Positions 45,498 to 56,447 of a DNA stretch of 64,000 nucleotides are shown piece by piece. A model generated the notes under the pieces. That model searched no databases. It was given only the letters and a program-made list of their open reading frames with translations, and had not been told where the DNA came from. Numbering within the stretch: the first letter of the stretch is position 1; every line of letters starts with the position of its first letter. The translations under genes and the position numbers were made by a program. Origin of the DNA: Corallium rubrum (Eukaryota; Cnidaria; Anthozoa; Scleralcyonacea; Coralliidae). The stretch is from contig CAXIUP010000234.1 in the NCBI GenBank assembly GCA_964035015.1, positions 1 through 64,000 of the forward strand, written 5' to 3'.

Positions 45498-45980
45498 GTC
45501 TTATCTTCCTTATCTTCCTCTTATCTTCCCATTATCTTCCTTTATCTTCCCATTATCTTCCTTGTCTTCCTCTTATCTGCCCCTTATCTTCCCCTTATCT
45601 TCCCCTTATCTTCCCATTATCTTCCTTATTTTCCTCTTATCTTCCTCTTATCTTCCCATTATCTTCCTTATTTTCCTCTTATCTTCCCATTATCTTCCTT
45701 TATCTTCCCATTATCTTCCTTATCTTCCTCTTATCTTCCCCTTATCTTCCCATTATCTTCCTCTTATCTTCCCCTTATCTTCCCATTATCTTCCTTTATC
45801 TTCCTCTTATCTTCCCCTTATCTTCCCCTTATCTTCCCCTTATCTTCCCCTTATCTTCCCCTTATCTTCCCCTTATCTTCCCCTTATCTTCCCCTTATCT
45901 TCCCATTATCTTCCTTATTTTCCTCTTATCTTCCCCTTATCTTCCCATTATCTTCCCATTATCTTCCTCATCTTCCTCTT
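45498..45980. repeat. TTATCTTCCYC minisatellite, first part
   Basis: 11-bp pyrimidine-rich units, e.g. TTATCTTCCTC and TTATCTTCCCC. Continues on the far side of the BEL element at 53210. Its proline/serine-rich frames are artefacts. Confidence 0.95.
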
Positions 45981-46392
45981 TGTTTAGGATATAGTTTATT
46001 TCGTTGTCCACAGCATTCTGGAGCATGTGATTTAGTTATGCGAACACGCGGTCGTTGTGTCCTGCACACAAAACGTAAATGAAACGTTTTGGACAAGACT
46101 TTGAAAGTAAATGTGCTTGTAGAGGTCATACTTAACCAGTTATTATAAGTTATCTAAACTGGATACGGACATTTCTGTTGATATTAACTTTGTGACGAAT
46201 TGCTGGCACAGATTGTAAGTACAGTTGCGAGTATAACGTATATTTTAGTGTTTGTAGTGAAAGTTATAGTGATGTAGTTTGTAGTGTAATTGTGTGCCTC
46301 GTGTTATTTGTTATAGTTTTCACCGTTTTAAAATAAAGGCCAATGGGCAAATGACGCGTTGGAGAATGTGTCGCGTGCAGTTCGACTAAACA
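45981..46392 (+). repeat. 5' LTR of BEL element
   Basis: 412 bp, starts TG and ends CA, with an AATAAA signal near 46332. Confidence 0.95.
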
Positions 46393-46457
46393 CAGTGAAA
46401 AAATCTTTGGAAACATAAATAATTGAGTAAAATCGAGTTCGTAAACAGTAGAACTAA

Positions 46458-49214
46458 ATGGCCACCGGAAGTCTTCGTGATGAAGACATTTATAGCGATG
46501 AGAGCGTTATTAATTATGAAACTATTGATCAAGCAGGGCATAGTGAACAGCAACATGACCCTAACAAGCACGCTGATCCCAGTAAGATCCTACAGCAAAG
46601 GGCCACTAAAAGGCAACGAAGCCTCGCTACAATTTGGTCAAAATGTACTCGAGATCTTGAAATTGACATAGCATACATTGAGGAGAACCTTGATGCTATA
46701 ACGGATCCTCCAGTTATTCAGGAACTCCTTAGCCGGGTTGAGACCTTGTGGCTTTCATTCGAATCAACCCATGCCAAATATTATCCTGGAATAAAGAAAT
46801 CTAAACGTCAAAAGGAAACCGAACAACGATTCATTCTTTTGCAAAGGAGGTTTTTTGATATTATGGGGAGGTGCAGGCAACAATTACATTTTAAATTGCC
46901 TCAGCGAGTTGAAGATGATAATATCTCAATGTGCAGTAGAATTTCCATGAGTTCTCATGGGTCAAGGTTGTCAACAGTCTCTTCTGGTTCTTCCCAGAAA
47001 GAAAAATTGAGAACTGTCCTCTTGGCAAAAAAGAAGGTTGAGTTAGCAAGAGCTAGAGCGAAGGAAGAAGAAGAAGAGGCAAAGAGAAAGGCTCAACAAG
47101 ACTCAAGGAGAGAACTAAGGAGACTGGAAGAAGCAGCCACTCTAGCTGAATTAGAGTGGAAAATCGAAACAGAATATGATGAAGAAGCTGATTTGGTGGA
47201 CTTGATGAAAGAGTGTAAGCCCTTTGTACAAGATGGTAAGACCAAGTTCAGATTACAAAATAACACCATTACACACAGCCCACCTTCTCAAGGATTTTAC
47301 AAGGCTCCTGAAGTTTCTGGCCCAGTAAAGGAGACATCAAGCAAATATGGGGTTCTCCCAGAACACCCACAAGACTGGTCTACACCTTTCGATAACCTTG
47401 AAACTGTGGAAGAAGTCAATGGAATTGGAACAAAGACAATGAACAACAAACATAGAGTTACACTTCCTAAAACACCGAAATTAGGAAATTACCACAGCCC
47501 CACTCACAGCCTTTGCGAAGGGGATGAAACTAATGATAACCTTCCCTCGGACCCAGTTGCTGCAATGTGGAAAATCCAACTACTGAATGGTATTACTCCC
47601 AATAAGTTTTCTGGCAATCCATCAGAATTTCCTTTCTTCCGTGCACAGGTTCAAACACACCTGGAAAGTAAGCTACTTTCCGATGCTCAAAAGGTAGAGT
47701 ACCTACCCAAATTCCTTACTGGCGAAGCCCTCGAGGTGATCAAGAGGAACAGAGGTTGCTCATTCAGGGTCCTAATGGAAACACTCGAACAACGCTATGG
47801 ACAAGCGATCCAGATAGCTCAAGCATGCATAGAAGACCTTGTATCTGGCCCAAAATTAGCTTCTGGTGACAGTGCTGGGCTTCTCAATTTTGCAGAAAGG
47901 CTGAACACAGCCACGAAAGTGCTAACAGGGAGAAACGAGCAAGAAGTTAGTGTCGCCACCAATCTTAAAAGGATCGTTAGTCGTCTGTCAAATGATATTA
48001 TTGGAAGATGGCAAAATGAGAATTATAAGATTACCAGTCGTGGAGAGGTAGCTCGCCTTAAAGATATTGCAACATTTGTAAAGAAGCAAGCAGCAATAAA
48101 GAATGATCCAGTGTTCGGAAGCACCAAACAAGACAGCACTGGCAAAGATGGAAAACCCACTGTAGACAAATCATGGAAGAAGATGGATCAGACTGGGCCC
48201 CCTAAGCCAAGTACTATCGCTGCCACATCTGTCGATGACTCAGGTGAACACCCAAATGTCAACTGTGAAATTTGCAAAGGTACTTTGCATAAGTTCCACC
48301 AATGTCCCACCATCAAAGGTTGTAACAAGCTGGCAGTTAGAAGGCAATATGCAGCCTCATATGGATTTTGCTTTAATTGTGGAACACAATGTCCTGGCCA
48401 TTCCTCCAATAGCTGTCCTGATCCACCAGCCTGCCCTCACTGCCCTGGTCGCCACTTAGAGATCCTGCATAAGGACTATACAGGTAGATTTAATAACCGA
48501 ATGCTTCGTGCCAAGAATCAGGATAAAGTTGTGGGCCCAGATCCTCCAAAGGAAACCGTTCCAAGGGATCCTCCAAAACAACTACCGCAACAAGTAGACA
48601 GCAGTAAGGGCAGAATCACCGATAAAAAACCAGAAGCAGTTGTGAGCGTCGCTGGCCATGGAATAAGTAGAACAAAGACCCAAGTCCTGTTAAACGTGAT
48701 CCCAGTCATTATCACTTCCGAAGATGGGAACGCCACTTCTACATACGCCTTTCTGGACAATGGCTGCACTGATATCCTTATTGACCAAGAACTTGCCGAT
48801 CTTCTTCAAATCAAAGGCACTCCAGAAGATATCCAAATCAATACCATAACAACAAGCGACCAACCAACAAAAGCACAACGTGTGAAGTTTACCCTAAGCC
48901 CCGTCGAAGGGTCTGGAGACGACCTCAAAGTTGAGAATGCTTACATACTTCCAGACTTAAATCAGTCAGCGCGAGTACTACCAGGAGAAGTCAATGTATC
49001 ACAGCATCCTCACTTACAAGATCTGGAATTTCCCGATGTTAGTCTTAAGCGTGTCTCAGTTTTGGTAGGAAGCAACGTACCAATGGCACACCTTCAGAGA
49101 GAAGTAAGAGCCTTACATACTTCCAGACTTAAATCAGTCAGCGCGAGTACTACCAGGAGAAGTCAATGTATCACAGCATCCTCACTTACAAGATCTGGAA
49201 TTTCCCGATGTTAG
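46458..49214 (+). CDS. BEL Gag and protease part, frame cut by a duplication
   Basis: 918-residue frame, ATG at 46458. In order: a DUF1759-type Gag region (KFSGNPSEFPFFRAQVQTHL, FLTGEALEVIKR), a coiled Glu/Arg/Lys-rich stretch near residues 180-260, Cys/His knuckles (CEICKGTLHKFHQC; CFNCGTQCPGHSSNSC) and the aspartic protease (TYAFLDNGCTDILI, active Asp in DNG). The proper reading ends where the second copy of the 172-bp duplication begins (49112); residues after that are out of frame. Gag packages RNA and the protease cuts the polyprotein. Confidence 0.9.
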   Translation: MATGSLRDEDIYSDESVINYETIDQAGHSEQQHDPNKHADPSKILQQRATKRQRSLATIWSKCTRDLEIDIAYIEENLDAITDPPVIQELLSRVETLWLSFESTHAKYYPGIKKSKRQKETEQRFILLQRRFFDIMGRCRQQLHFKLPQRVEDDNISMCSRISMSSHGSRLSTVSSGSSQKEKLRTVLLAKKKVELARARAKEEEEEAKRKAQQDSRRELRRLEEAATLAELEWKIETEYDEEADLVDLMKECKPFVQDGKTKFRLQNNTITHSPPSQGFYKAPEVSGPVKETSSKYGVLPEHPQDWSTPFDNLETVEEVNGIGTKTMNNKHRVTLPKTPKLGNYHSPTHSLCEGDETNDNLPSDPVAAMWKIQLLNGITPNKFSGNPSEFPFFRAQVQTHLESKLLSDAQKVEYLPKFLTGEALEVIKRNRGCSFRVLMETLEQRYGQAIQIAQACIEDLVSGPKLASGDSAGLLNFAERLNTATKVLTGRNEQEVSVATNLKRIVSRLSNDIIGRWQNENYKITSRGEVARLKDIATFVKKQAAIKNDPVFGSTKQDSTGKDGKPTVDKSWKKMDQTGPPKPSTIAATSVDDSGEHPNVNCEICKGTLHKFHQCPTIKGCNKLAVRRQYAASYGFCFNCGTQCPGHSSNSCPDPPACPHCPGRHLEILHKDYTGRFNNRMLRAKNQDKVVGPDPPKETVPRDPPKQLPQQVDSSKGRITDKKPEAVVSVAGHGISRTKTQVLLNVIPVIITSEDGNATSTYAFLDNGCTDILIDQELADLLQIKGTPEDIQINTITTSDQPTKAQRVKFTLSPVEGSGDDLKVENAYILPDLNQSARVLPGEVNVSQHPHLQDLEFPDVSLKRVSVLVGSNVPMAHLQREVRALHTSRLKSVSASTTRRSQCITASSLTRSGISRC

Positions 49215-49283
49215 TCTTAAGCGTGTCTCAGTTTTGGTAGGAAGCAACGTACCAATGGCACACCTTCAGAGAGAAGTAAGAGC
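48940..49283 (+). repeat. 172-bp perfect tandem duplication in BEL pol
   Basis: Copies 48940-49111 and 49112-49283. Since 172 is not a multiple of three, it shifts frame between the protease and reverse transcriptase. Confidence 0.95.
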
Positions 49284-52200
49284 GCCAGAAGACAAGAGCA
49301 ATGGTCTATACGCATACAGATTTCCACTCGGATGGAGTCTTTCTGGTCCCCTCGACACCAACGGCAGTAAAACAAGTTCGGTCAACTTCGTTTCATTAGA
49401 CCAGAATTTGAATGATCAAGTGGAACGCTTTTGGGCAGTTGAAGATTACGGCGCAGTAAAGAGGAAGGAGAAATCCCTGTCAGTGGAAGACAAGCGCGCC
49501 CTACAAATCATTCAAGACACAACTCAATTCGAAGACGGACATTACCAAGTCGGCCTGTTATGGAAGGAAGACGAGCCTCGTTTACCAAATAATCGAGCTA
49601 TGGCTGAAAGGCGACTAGAGTCAACGCGACGACGTTTGGCGAGACCCGAAAATGAAGAATTAGCAGGTAAATATCGAGCCGTGATGACGGATTACATTAA
49701 AAAAGGGTATGCACGTCGACTCAGTCCAGAAGAAAGTGCTAAAAACGGCCCAAAATGCTGGTACTTACCTCACCACCCTGTAACAAACCCCCATAAACCG
49801 GATAAAGTTCGAATAGTTTTCGACGCCGCAGCAGAATTTGAAGGGACGTCCCTCAACAAACATCTTCTGCATGGCCCCGACATGACAAACAGCTTGACAG
49901 GAGTATTGTTACGTTTCCGACAAGGCAGTGTTGGCATGGCTGCCGACATCGAGGCTATGTTCCATCAGGTGAAAGTTCAAAAGCAAGATCAAGACGCCTT
50001 ACGATTTCTGTGGTGGACAGATAGCTACACAGACTCACCCGATGTCTACGTTATGCAAGTACATATATTCGGAGCTACCTCATCCCCTTGCGTCGCCAAC
50101 TCTACTCTGCGACGGACCGCCATCGATAATGCTGAAAGTTTTGATAAGGAAGTCCTCGAAGCGATAAACACTAATTTCTATGTTGACGATGGTTTGCCCT
50201 CCTGCAATGATCCCGACTCAGCCATACGATTGGCCACTGGAATGATGGGTATACTGAATCAAGGTGGTTTTCACTTGACGAAATTCACGTCGAACAGCAA
50301 ACAAGTGCTGTCTGCCATTCCGGCTGAGAGAAGATCATCGCCTAACTTGAATCTTGATCTAGATGAACTGCCAATAGAGAGAGCCTTGGGAGTGCGGTGG
50401 TTCGTGGAAACGGACGAGATAGGATTCGAAATTCGAGATTTAAAACGACCAGAAACCAAACGTGGAATATTATCCACAGTCTGCTCTGTATACGACCCAC
50501 TTGGAATAGCTGCCCCGGTGACGCTTTCTGCAAGAGCAATTATACAGCACTTGTGGAAGGCGAAAGTTAATTGGGACGATCCACTAGATCCTCGGACATC
50601 GCAGAGATGGAACAGATGGAAGAATCAACTGGCATCGTTATCCAATCTTCGCATCCCACGCTGCTATTTCTCGCCTGAGACGGATTCGTCTCAATGTCAC
50701 CTGCAACTGCACCACTTCTCCGACGCCTCTGAAGTTGGCTACGGCACGTGTTCGTATTTGCGAATTGAATATCCCGACGGTACTATTCGGTGTGCTTTCA
50801 TCATTGGCAAATCTCGAAACGCTCCAGTCAAATTTACGAGCATCCCCAGATTAGAACTGCAGGCTGCCGTTCTGGCAACACGCATGAACAAAATGCTGCA
50901 AGAGGAACTAACTCTTTCCATTAAGAAGACCGTGTATTGGACCGACAGCGAAATAGTGCTGCACTACCTCAGGAACAAAAACCGCCGTTTTCAAACCTAT
51001 GTGGCCAACCGAATTGGGGAAATTAAGGAAAACTCGCAAGTGGAAGAATGGAGGCACATTCCAGGAGTAATGAATCCCGCAGACGACGTATCGCGAGGCC
51101 TGGATCCGTCAGAGCTGTCCCCTAAACACCGTTGGCTGCACGGCCCCGAGTTCTTGTGGCATCCCGAAGCTTCCTGGCCCACCGCAGACCTAGCTTCAGT
51201 CTCAGACGACCAACTGGAACTACGGAAGGAAAGCAACCTATATTCCTCAACTGTCGTAACACAGACGGAGTCAAGCGAAGTAAATGAATCAACCTCCACC
51301 AAGGGTAAGCTTCATCAAATAATTGACCGCTGTTCCGACTGGTCGCAGCTAAAGCGAAGAATGGCTTGGCTGATCAGATTTACGCAATTTATTCGTGATC
51401 GTAAGAGTCTGAAGAACGGAGGGCTTTTGCCCGAAGATTACGAAGCTGCCACCAACGCAATTGCAAGGGTTGTTCAAAAGGAAGCGTATGGAAGTGAAAT
51501 CGCAGATCTAAGAGGTGGACGACCCGTTAAAACTACCAGCAAGATTGCCAACTTAAATCCTGTTCTCGACGACCATGGCGTGTTAAGGATAAATGGGCGC
51601 ATTAAGAACGCTTCTGTGGATCACGACGCCAAGCATCAAATAATCCTCCCAAGGAATTACCACGCGTCCTCAGTCTTAGTGCTACATATCCACAAATCCA
51701 TTGGGCACTTAGGACGTGAACATGTAATAGCCCAACTTCGACAGAAATTTTGGATTCCCCAAGTTAGAGTGTTGGTTCGCTCAGTTCTTGGTGGATGTTT
51801 CAAATGCAAGAAGATCCATGCAAAACCAATGACACAGCAGATGGCACCTTTGCCTAAGGATCGTCTGACAGCCTACCAACCTCCATTTACTTCTACTGGT
51901 ATGGACATGTTTGGTCCTTTATATGTCAAGCACGGGAGAGGAACTGCCAAACGCTGGGGTTGCTTGTTTACTTGCCTGACCACGCGTAGCATTCATTTAG
52001 AGTTGACGAACTCCCTTGAAACAGATGATTTCATAATGTGCCTGAGAAGATTTATCAACAGACGAGGTGAAGTTATCGAGCTACGATGTGATAATGGGTC
52101 CAATTTCGTAGGCGCGGAACGAGAGTTGAAGGATGGTATGAATTCTTGGAACGATGACCGGATTACGAAGGAACTTGCGGAACAGGGATGTAAGTGGGTG

Positions 52201-52572
52201 TTCCAGCCTCCCACGGCCTCAAGTATGTCAGGAGTGTGGGAACGATTAGTTCGTAGCGTTAAAAGGGTTTTGAAGTCAGTCATCGGTTCACGCCTTGTTA
52301 CCGACGTGGTCCTGCAAACTTTGTTTACAGAAGTGGAACGAATCTTGAACGGGAGAGCCCTTACCGCAAATTCTGACGACCCAAACGACCTTGAACCACT
52401 CACGCCAGCTCACTTTCTAATGCAGCGAAAGGTTGTGCCCTTGCCACCTGGAGTTTTTACCAAGAATGATACGTATAGCAGAAAGAAGTGGAGGCAGGTG
52501 CAATATTTAGCTGGGGGAAATGGCAACGATGGAGAACGAACCTACAACCAAATGACCTCGTCCTACTCGTAG
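49234..52572 (+). CDS. BEL Pol: reverse transcriptase, RNase H, integrase (3' end damaged)
   Basis: 1112-residue frame in the register that would continue Gag if the 172-bp duplication were absent. Reverse transcriptase with AADIEAMFHQVKV and FYVDDGLP (catalytic YVDD). RNase H with HHFSDASEVGYG, the metal-binding LELQAAVLA and YWTDSEIVL. Integrase zinc-binding HIHKSIGHLGREHV..CFKCKK. Integrase core: first Asp in GMDMFGPL, second in LRCDNGSNFVGAE, Glu in SGVWERLVRSVK. The C-terminal DUF5641-like part (FSWGKWQRWRTNLQPNDLVL) is present only in another frame from 52488, after an internal loss near 52500. Nuclear DNA integration step of the retrotransposon cycle. Confidence 0.9.
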   Translation: MVGSNVPMAHLQREVRAPEDKSNGLYAYRFPLGWSLSGPLDTNGSKTSSVNFVSLDQNLNDQVERFWAVEDYGAVKRKEKSLSVEDKRALQIIQDTTQFEDGHYQVGLLWKEDEPRLPNNRAMAERRLESTRRRLARPENEELAGKYRAVMTDYIKKGYARRLSPEESAKNGPKCWYLPHHPVTNPHKPDKVRIVFDAAAEFEGTSLNKHLLHGPDMTNSLTGVLLRFRQGSVGMAADIEAMFHQVKVQKQDQDALRFLWWTDSYTDSPDVYVMQVHIFGATSSPCVANSTLRRTAIDNAESFDKEVLEAINTNFYVDDGLPSCNDPDSAIRLATGMMGILNQGGFHLTKFTSNSKQVLSAIPAERRSSPNLNLDLDELPIERALGVRWFVETDEIGFEIRDLKRPETKRGILSTVCSVYDPLGIAAPVTLSARAIIQHLWKAKVNWDDPLDPRTSQRWNRWKNQLASLSNLRIPRCYFSPETDSSQCHLQLHHFSDASEVGYGTCSYLRIEYPDGTIRCAFIIGKSRNAPVKFTSIPRLELQAAVLATRMNKMLQEELTLSIKKTVYWTDSEIVLHYLRNKNRRFQTYVANRIGEIKENSQVEEWRHIPGVMNPADDVSRGLDPSELSPKHRWLHGPEFLWHPEASWPTADLASVSDDQLELRKESNLYSSTVVTQTESSEVNESTSTKGKLHQIIDRCSDWSQLKRRMAWLIRFTQFIRDRKSLKNGGLLPEDYEAATNAIARVVQKEAYGSEIADLRGGRPVKTTSKIANLNPVLDDHGVLRINGRIKNASVDHDAKHQIILPRNYHASSVLVLHIHKSIGHLGREHVIAQLRQKFWIPQVRVLVRSVLGGCFKCKKIHAKPMTQQMAPLPKDRLTAYQPPFTSTGMDMFGPLYVKHGRGTAKRWGCLFTCLTTRSIHLELTNSLETDDFIMCLRRFINRRGEVIELRCDNGSNFVGAERELKDGMNSWNDDRITKELAEQGCKWVFQPPTASSMSGVWERLVRSVKRVLKSVIGSRLVTDVVLQTLFTEVERILNGRALTANSDDPNDLEPLTPAHFLMQRKVVPLPPGVFTKNDTYSRKKWRQVQYLAGGNGNDGERTYNQMTSSYS

Positions 52573-52797
52573 ACGACAAAGTACCACGAGGAAGATGGAG
52601 CTTAGGACGAGTACTGGAGACATACGCTGGCCCTGATGGACTGGTGCGGACAGTGAAAGTTAAGGCGAAAGATTCTACCTATATACGACCTATCCAGAAG
52701 CTTTGTTTTCTAGAAAATGACAAACAGGACAGGATTGGAACAAGTGACAAATCTTGAGACTCTGTCTGGACGTTACGTCGTCTCAAAGGGGGCGGGA

Positions 52798-53209
52798 TGT
52801 TTAGGATATAGTTTATTTCGTTGTCCACAGCATTCTGGAGCATGTGATTTAGTTATGCGAACACGCGGTCGTTGTGTCCTGCACACAAAACGTAAATGAA
52901 ACGTTTTGGACAAGACTTTGAAAGTAAATGTGCTTGTAGAGGTCATACTTAACCAGTTATTATAAGTTATCTAAACTGGATACGGACATTTCTGTTGATA
53001 TTAACTTTGTGACGAATTGCTGGCACAGATTGTAAGTACAGTTGCGAGTATAACGTATATTTTAGTGTTTGTAGTGAAAGTTATAGTGATGTAGTTTGTA
53101 GTGTAATTGTGTGCCTCGTGTTATTTGTTATAGTTTTCACCGTTTTAAAATAAAGGCCAATGGGCAAATGACGCGTTAGAGAATGTGTCGCGTGCAGTTC
53201 GACTAAACA
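52798..53209 (+). repeat. 3' LTR of BEL element
   Basis: 412 bp, nearly identical to the 5' LTR. Preceded by a purine-rich tract. Confidence 0.95.
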
Positions 53210-54772
53210 CTCTTATCTTCATCTTATCTTCCTTATCTTCCCATTATCTTCCTTATCTTCCTTATCTTCCTCTTATCTTCATCTTATCTTCCTTATCTTC
53301 CCATTATCTTCCTTATCTTCCTCTTATCTTCCCCTTATCTTCCCCTTATCTTACCATAATCTTCCTTTATCTCCCTCTTATCTTCCCCTCATCTTCCCCC
53401 TATCTTCCCATTATCTTCCTTATTTTCCTCTTATCTTCCCCTTATCTTCCCCTTATCTTCCCCTTATCTTCCCCTTATCTTCCCCTTATCTTCCCCTTAT
53501 CTTCCCATTATCTTCCTTATTTTCCTCTTATCTTCCCCTTATCTTCCCATTATCTTCCCATTATCTTCCTTATCTTCCTCTTATCTTCATCTTATCTTCC
53601 TTATCTTCCCGTTATCTTCCCATTATCTTCCTTATCTTCCTTATCTTCCTCTTATCTTCATCTTATCTTCCTTATCTTCCCATTATCTTCCTTATCTTCC
53701 TCTTATCTTCCTCTTATCTTCCCCTTATCTTACCATAATCTTCCTTTATCTCCCTCTTATCTTCCCCTCATCTTCCCCCTATCTTCCCATTATCTTCCTT
53801 ATTTTCCTCTTATCTTCCCCTTATCTTCCCATTATCTTCCTTATCTTCCTTATCTTCCCCTTATCTTCCTTATCTACCTCTTATCTTCCCCTTATCTTCC
53901 CCTTTACCTTTCTTATCTTCCCTTTATCTCCTTCTTATCTTCCTTATATTCCACTTATCTTCTCATAAGATTGATTCAATCTTAGGATACAATTATTCAA
54001 GCTTGTAAGAATCAATCTTATGGGAAGATATAAGGAAGATAAGAAGGAGATAAAGGGAAGATAAGAAAGGTAAAGGGAAGATAAGGGGAAGATAAGGGGA
54101 AGATAAGAGGTAGATAAGGAAGATAAGGGGAAGATAAGGAAGATAAGGGGAAGATAATGGGAGGATAAGAGGAAAATAAGGAAGATAATGGGAAGATAGG
54201 GGGAAGATGAGGGGAAGATAAGAGGAAGATAAAGCAAGATTATGGTAAGATAAGGGGAAGAGAAGGGGAAGATAAGAGGAAGATAAGGAAGATAAGGAAG
54301 ATAATGGGAAGATAAGGGGAAGATAAGGAAGATAAGATGAAGATAAGAGGAAGATAAGGAAGATAATGGGAAGATAATGGGAAGATAAGGGGAAGATAAG
54401 AGGAAAATAAGGAAGATAATGGGAAGATAAGGGGAAGATAAGGGGAAGATAAGGGGAAGATAAGGGGAAGATAAGGGGAAGATAAGGGGAAGATAAGAGG
54501 AAGATAAAGGAAGATAATGGGAAGATAAGGGGAAGATAAGAGGAAGATAAGGAAGATAATGGGAAGATAAAGGAAGATAATGGGAAGATAAGAGGAAAAT
54601 AAGGAAGATAATGGGAAGATAAGAGGAAGATAAGAGGAAAATAAGGAAGATAATGGGAAGATAAGGGGAAGATAAGGGGAAGATAAGGGGCAGATAAGAG
54701 GAAGACAAGGAAGATAATGGGAAGATAAAGGAAGATAATGGGAAGATAAGAGGAAGATAAGGAAGATAAGAC
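53210..54772. repeat. TTATCTTCC minisatellite and its inverse (palindrome centre)
   Basis: 53210-53965 continues the TTATCTTCCYC array. Then comes a short hinge (CATAAGATTGATTC..GAATCAATCTTATG), and 54010-54772 is the reverse-complement array (GGAAGATAAGG). Frames on both strands are repeat artefacts. Confidence 0.95.
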
Positions 54773-54898
54773 TCCGAACTCCAGGCTGCGAGCTCCGAGC
54801 CCATGGCTCCCGGCTCCGAGGCCCCGGCCCATGGCTCCGAGCCCTGGGCTCCTGGCTCTGAGACCCCCCGGCTCCTGGCTCCGAGCCCTTGGCTCCTG

Positions 54899-55150
54899 CA
54901 ATCGTGGACAAAACTGTTAATAAAATTAATAAAAATAGTAACAAAAGAGTAGTAACTAATGTTTGAAGGACTTTCTGTCCCCCCTCCCCCATTCAATGTT
55001 GAATTTATATTTCGCACATGGTTACATCATACCAACATTGTTCGGGGGAGGTGGGGGGAAGGTCTTTCCTGTAAATCGAACGAATTAAGTAGGATTAAAC
55101 AAAAAGTTTACACGTTGGAACATTTTATTGACAGGTTTTGTCCACGATTG
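54899..55150 (+). repeat. 252-bp terminal direct repeat, left
   Basis: Identical to 58944-59195. Foldback structure with 16-bp inverted ends. Confidence 0.93.
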
Positions 55151-55303
55151 TCTGAATTTGACGGGTTCATATATGCATCTTTTTAAACGCTTTTAAAGCC
55201 ATATGGCCTTGCAATTAAGAACTTAAGTTCATATGTGTGTAGCCTAGTACCTTAAGTGTTGTACCAATTACAATTAATTATTAGATAATTAATGACGTCA
55301 TAG

Positions 55304-55330
55304 AAAACGCTATAAACTGTTATAAAGTGG
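55304..55330 (+). promoter_or_regulatory. Possible TATA region before the transposase gene
   Basis: CTATAAACTGTTATAAAG lies 25-45 bp before the ATG at 55350. Position and words fit a core promoter; weak evidence. Confidence 0.3.
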
Positions 55331-55349
55331 GTTCAATCGAGGGTTCAAT

Positions 55350-56447
55350 ATGGCGTTTAGTGGAAAGTTTTCACCGGAAAAAAGAGCCTACATAAAACTT
55401 ATGGGCAAAACTGGTACGCATACTGCTAGAGAAGTTGCTGATGAATGTAAAGTGTCTGTGCCAAGCGTTTATAGAATCTGGAAGGAGAAATTTTCAAAGG
55501 AATTAAAAAGAAAGCAGAAAACAAAGAATAGAGGTGGCAGGCCGGAGAAAATAAATCTAAGACAAAAGCGGTCTATTTTGCGAAATATTAACATTTTGAG
55601 AGAAGAAAATAGCAATTTTACATCGAAGAAATTACTTCTCAGTTCTGGAATAAACCCTAATGCTATTTCGTCGCGGACATTGCGCCGTTTCTTGAATAAA
55701 AACGGATACCATTATTTGCAAGCGAGGAAAAAAGGTGTATTAAGTAAGACTGATATTCGAAAGCGATATAAGTTTGGGAGAACAATGAAAAGGGAATTCA
55801 GTAGTGATGTTTGGACGAAACAAATTGCATTTTATCTAGATGGAGTAAGCTTTATACACAAAACAAATCCAGCGGATGAAGCTAAGGCGCCAAAAGGAAG
55901 GATTTGGAGAAGAGCAAATGAAGGCATGGATCGAGGGTGCACAGCCAAGGGTAGTCACGAAGGATCTGGCGGGAAGGTTGTCAAGATGATGGTTGCAGTA
56001 AGCCACGGAGCAGGCGTTGTGTTATGCGACCAGTATCAGAAGTTAGACGGACAGTATTTTAAAGATCTTGTGCTTAGAGAATTTCCCCAAATGTTTAAAA
56101 AGGCACGCAAAGGTCGGTCTCGTCTCTGGTTACAAGATGGGGATCCTAGTCAAAATAGTGCATTGGCAAGAATGGCAATGAAATCAATACGGGCAAAATT
56201 ATTATCAATACCTGCACGTAGCCCAGACATAAACCCCGTCGAAAATTTGTTTCACCTCATAAAGCGAAAACTTAATAATGATGCAATTGTGCGAAATATA
56301 AAGAAAGAGACTTTTCAAGAATTTTCCGCTCGAGTTCAATCTACGATACTTCATTTTGATAAAACTCATATTGACAAAACTATAGAAAGTATGAATAATC
56401 GCATCGAAATGATTATAGCTAAGAAAGGAAACAGAATCAGATACTAA
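55350..56447 (+). CDS. Tc1-like (DD34E) transposase of the Rep-bearing unit
   Basis: Single intact frame of 365 residues, ATG at 55350, slightly longer than typical Tc1. N-terminal helix-turn-helix (GTHTAREVADECKVSVPSVY), a GGRPEK hook, and a second helix-turn-helix (ISSRTLRRFLNKNGYHY). The catalytic core has Asp in FYLDGVSFIH and WLQDGDPSQNS and Glu in RSPDINPVENLFHLIK, with 34 residues between the last two. It could insert the unit into DNA, but the ends do not show the TA duplication expected of Tc1 elements, so its target and mode are open. Convergent with the Rep gene, which ends about 820 bp away. Confidence 0.88.
   Translation: MAFSGKFSPEKRAYIKLMGKTGTHTAREVADECKVSVPSVYRIWKEKFSKELKRKQKTKNRGGRPEKINLRQKRSILRNINILREENSNFTSKKLLLSSGINPNAISSRTLRRFLNKNGYHYLQARKKGVLSKTDIRKRYKFGRTMKREFSSDVWTKQIAFYLDGVSFIHKTNPADEAKAPKGRIWRRANEGMDRGCTAKGSHEGSGGKVVKMMVAVSHGAGVVLCDQYQKLDGQYFKDLVLREFPQMFKKARKGRSRLWLQDGDPSQNSALARMAMKSIRAKLLSIPARSPDINPVENLFHLIKRKLNNDAIVRNIKKETFQEFSARVQSTILHFDKTHIDKTIESMNNRIEMIIAKKGNRIRY

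Larger units (their letters stand above)
45981..53209 (+). mobile_element. BEL/Pao LTR retrotransposon (7.2 kb), recently inserted but defective
   Basis: Two 412-bp LTRs (45981-46392 and 52798-53209), TGTTTAGG...ACTAAACA, with only one difference noticed (GTTGGAG against GTTAGAG). A 5-bp duplication CTCTT flanks it (45976-45980, 53210-53214). A purine tract AAAGGGGGCGGGA precedes the 3' LTR. Internal gag-pol is broken by a 172-bp tandem duplication at 48940-49283 and by a deletion/frameshift near 52500. Inserted into the left-arm TTATCTTCC minisatellite of the foldback element. Confidence 0.95.

Noticed and set aside
45063-46082. ORFs of SEPGARG and PLIFPLSSPYLP type, also at 53185-55017 and 59173-59466
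   Set aside because: Products of 18-bp and 11-bp minisatellites; the same text occurs in several frames and in mirror copies.
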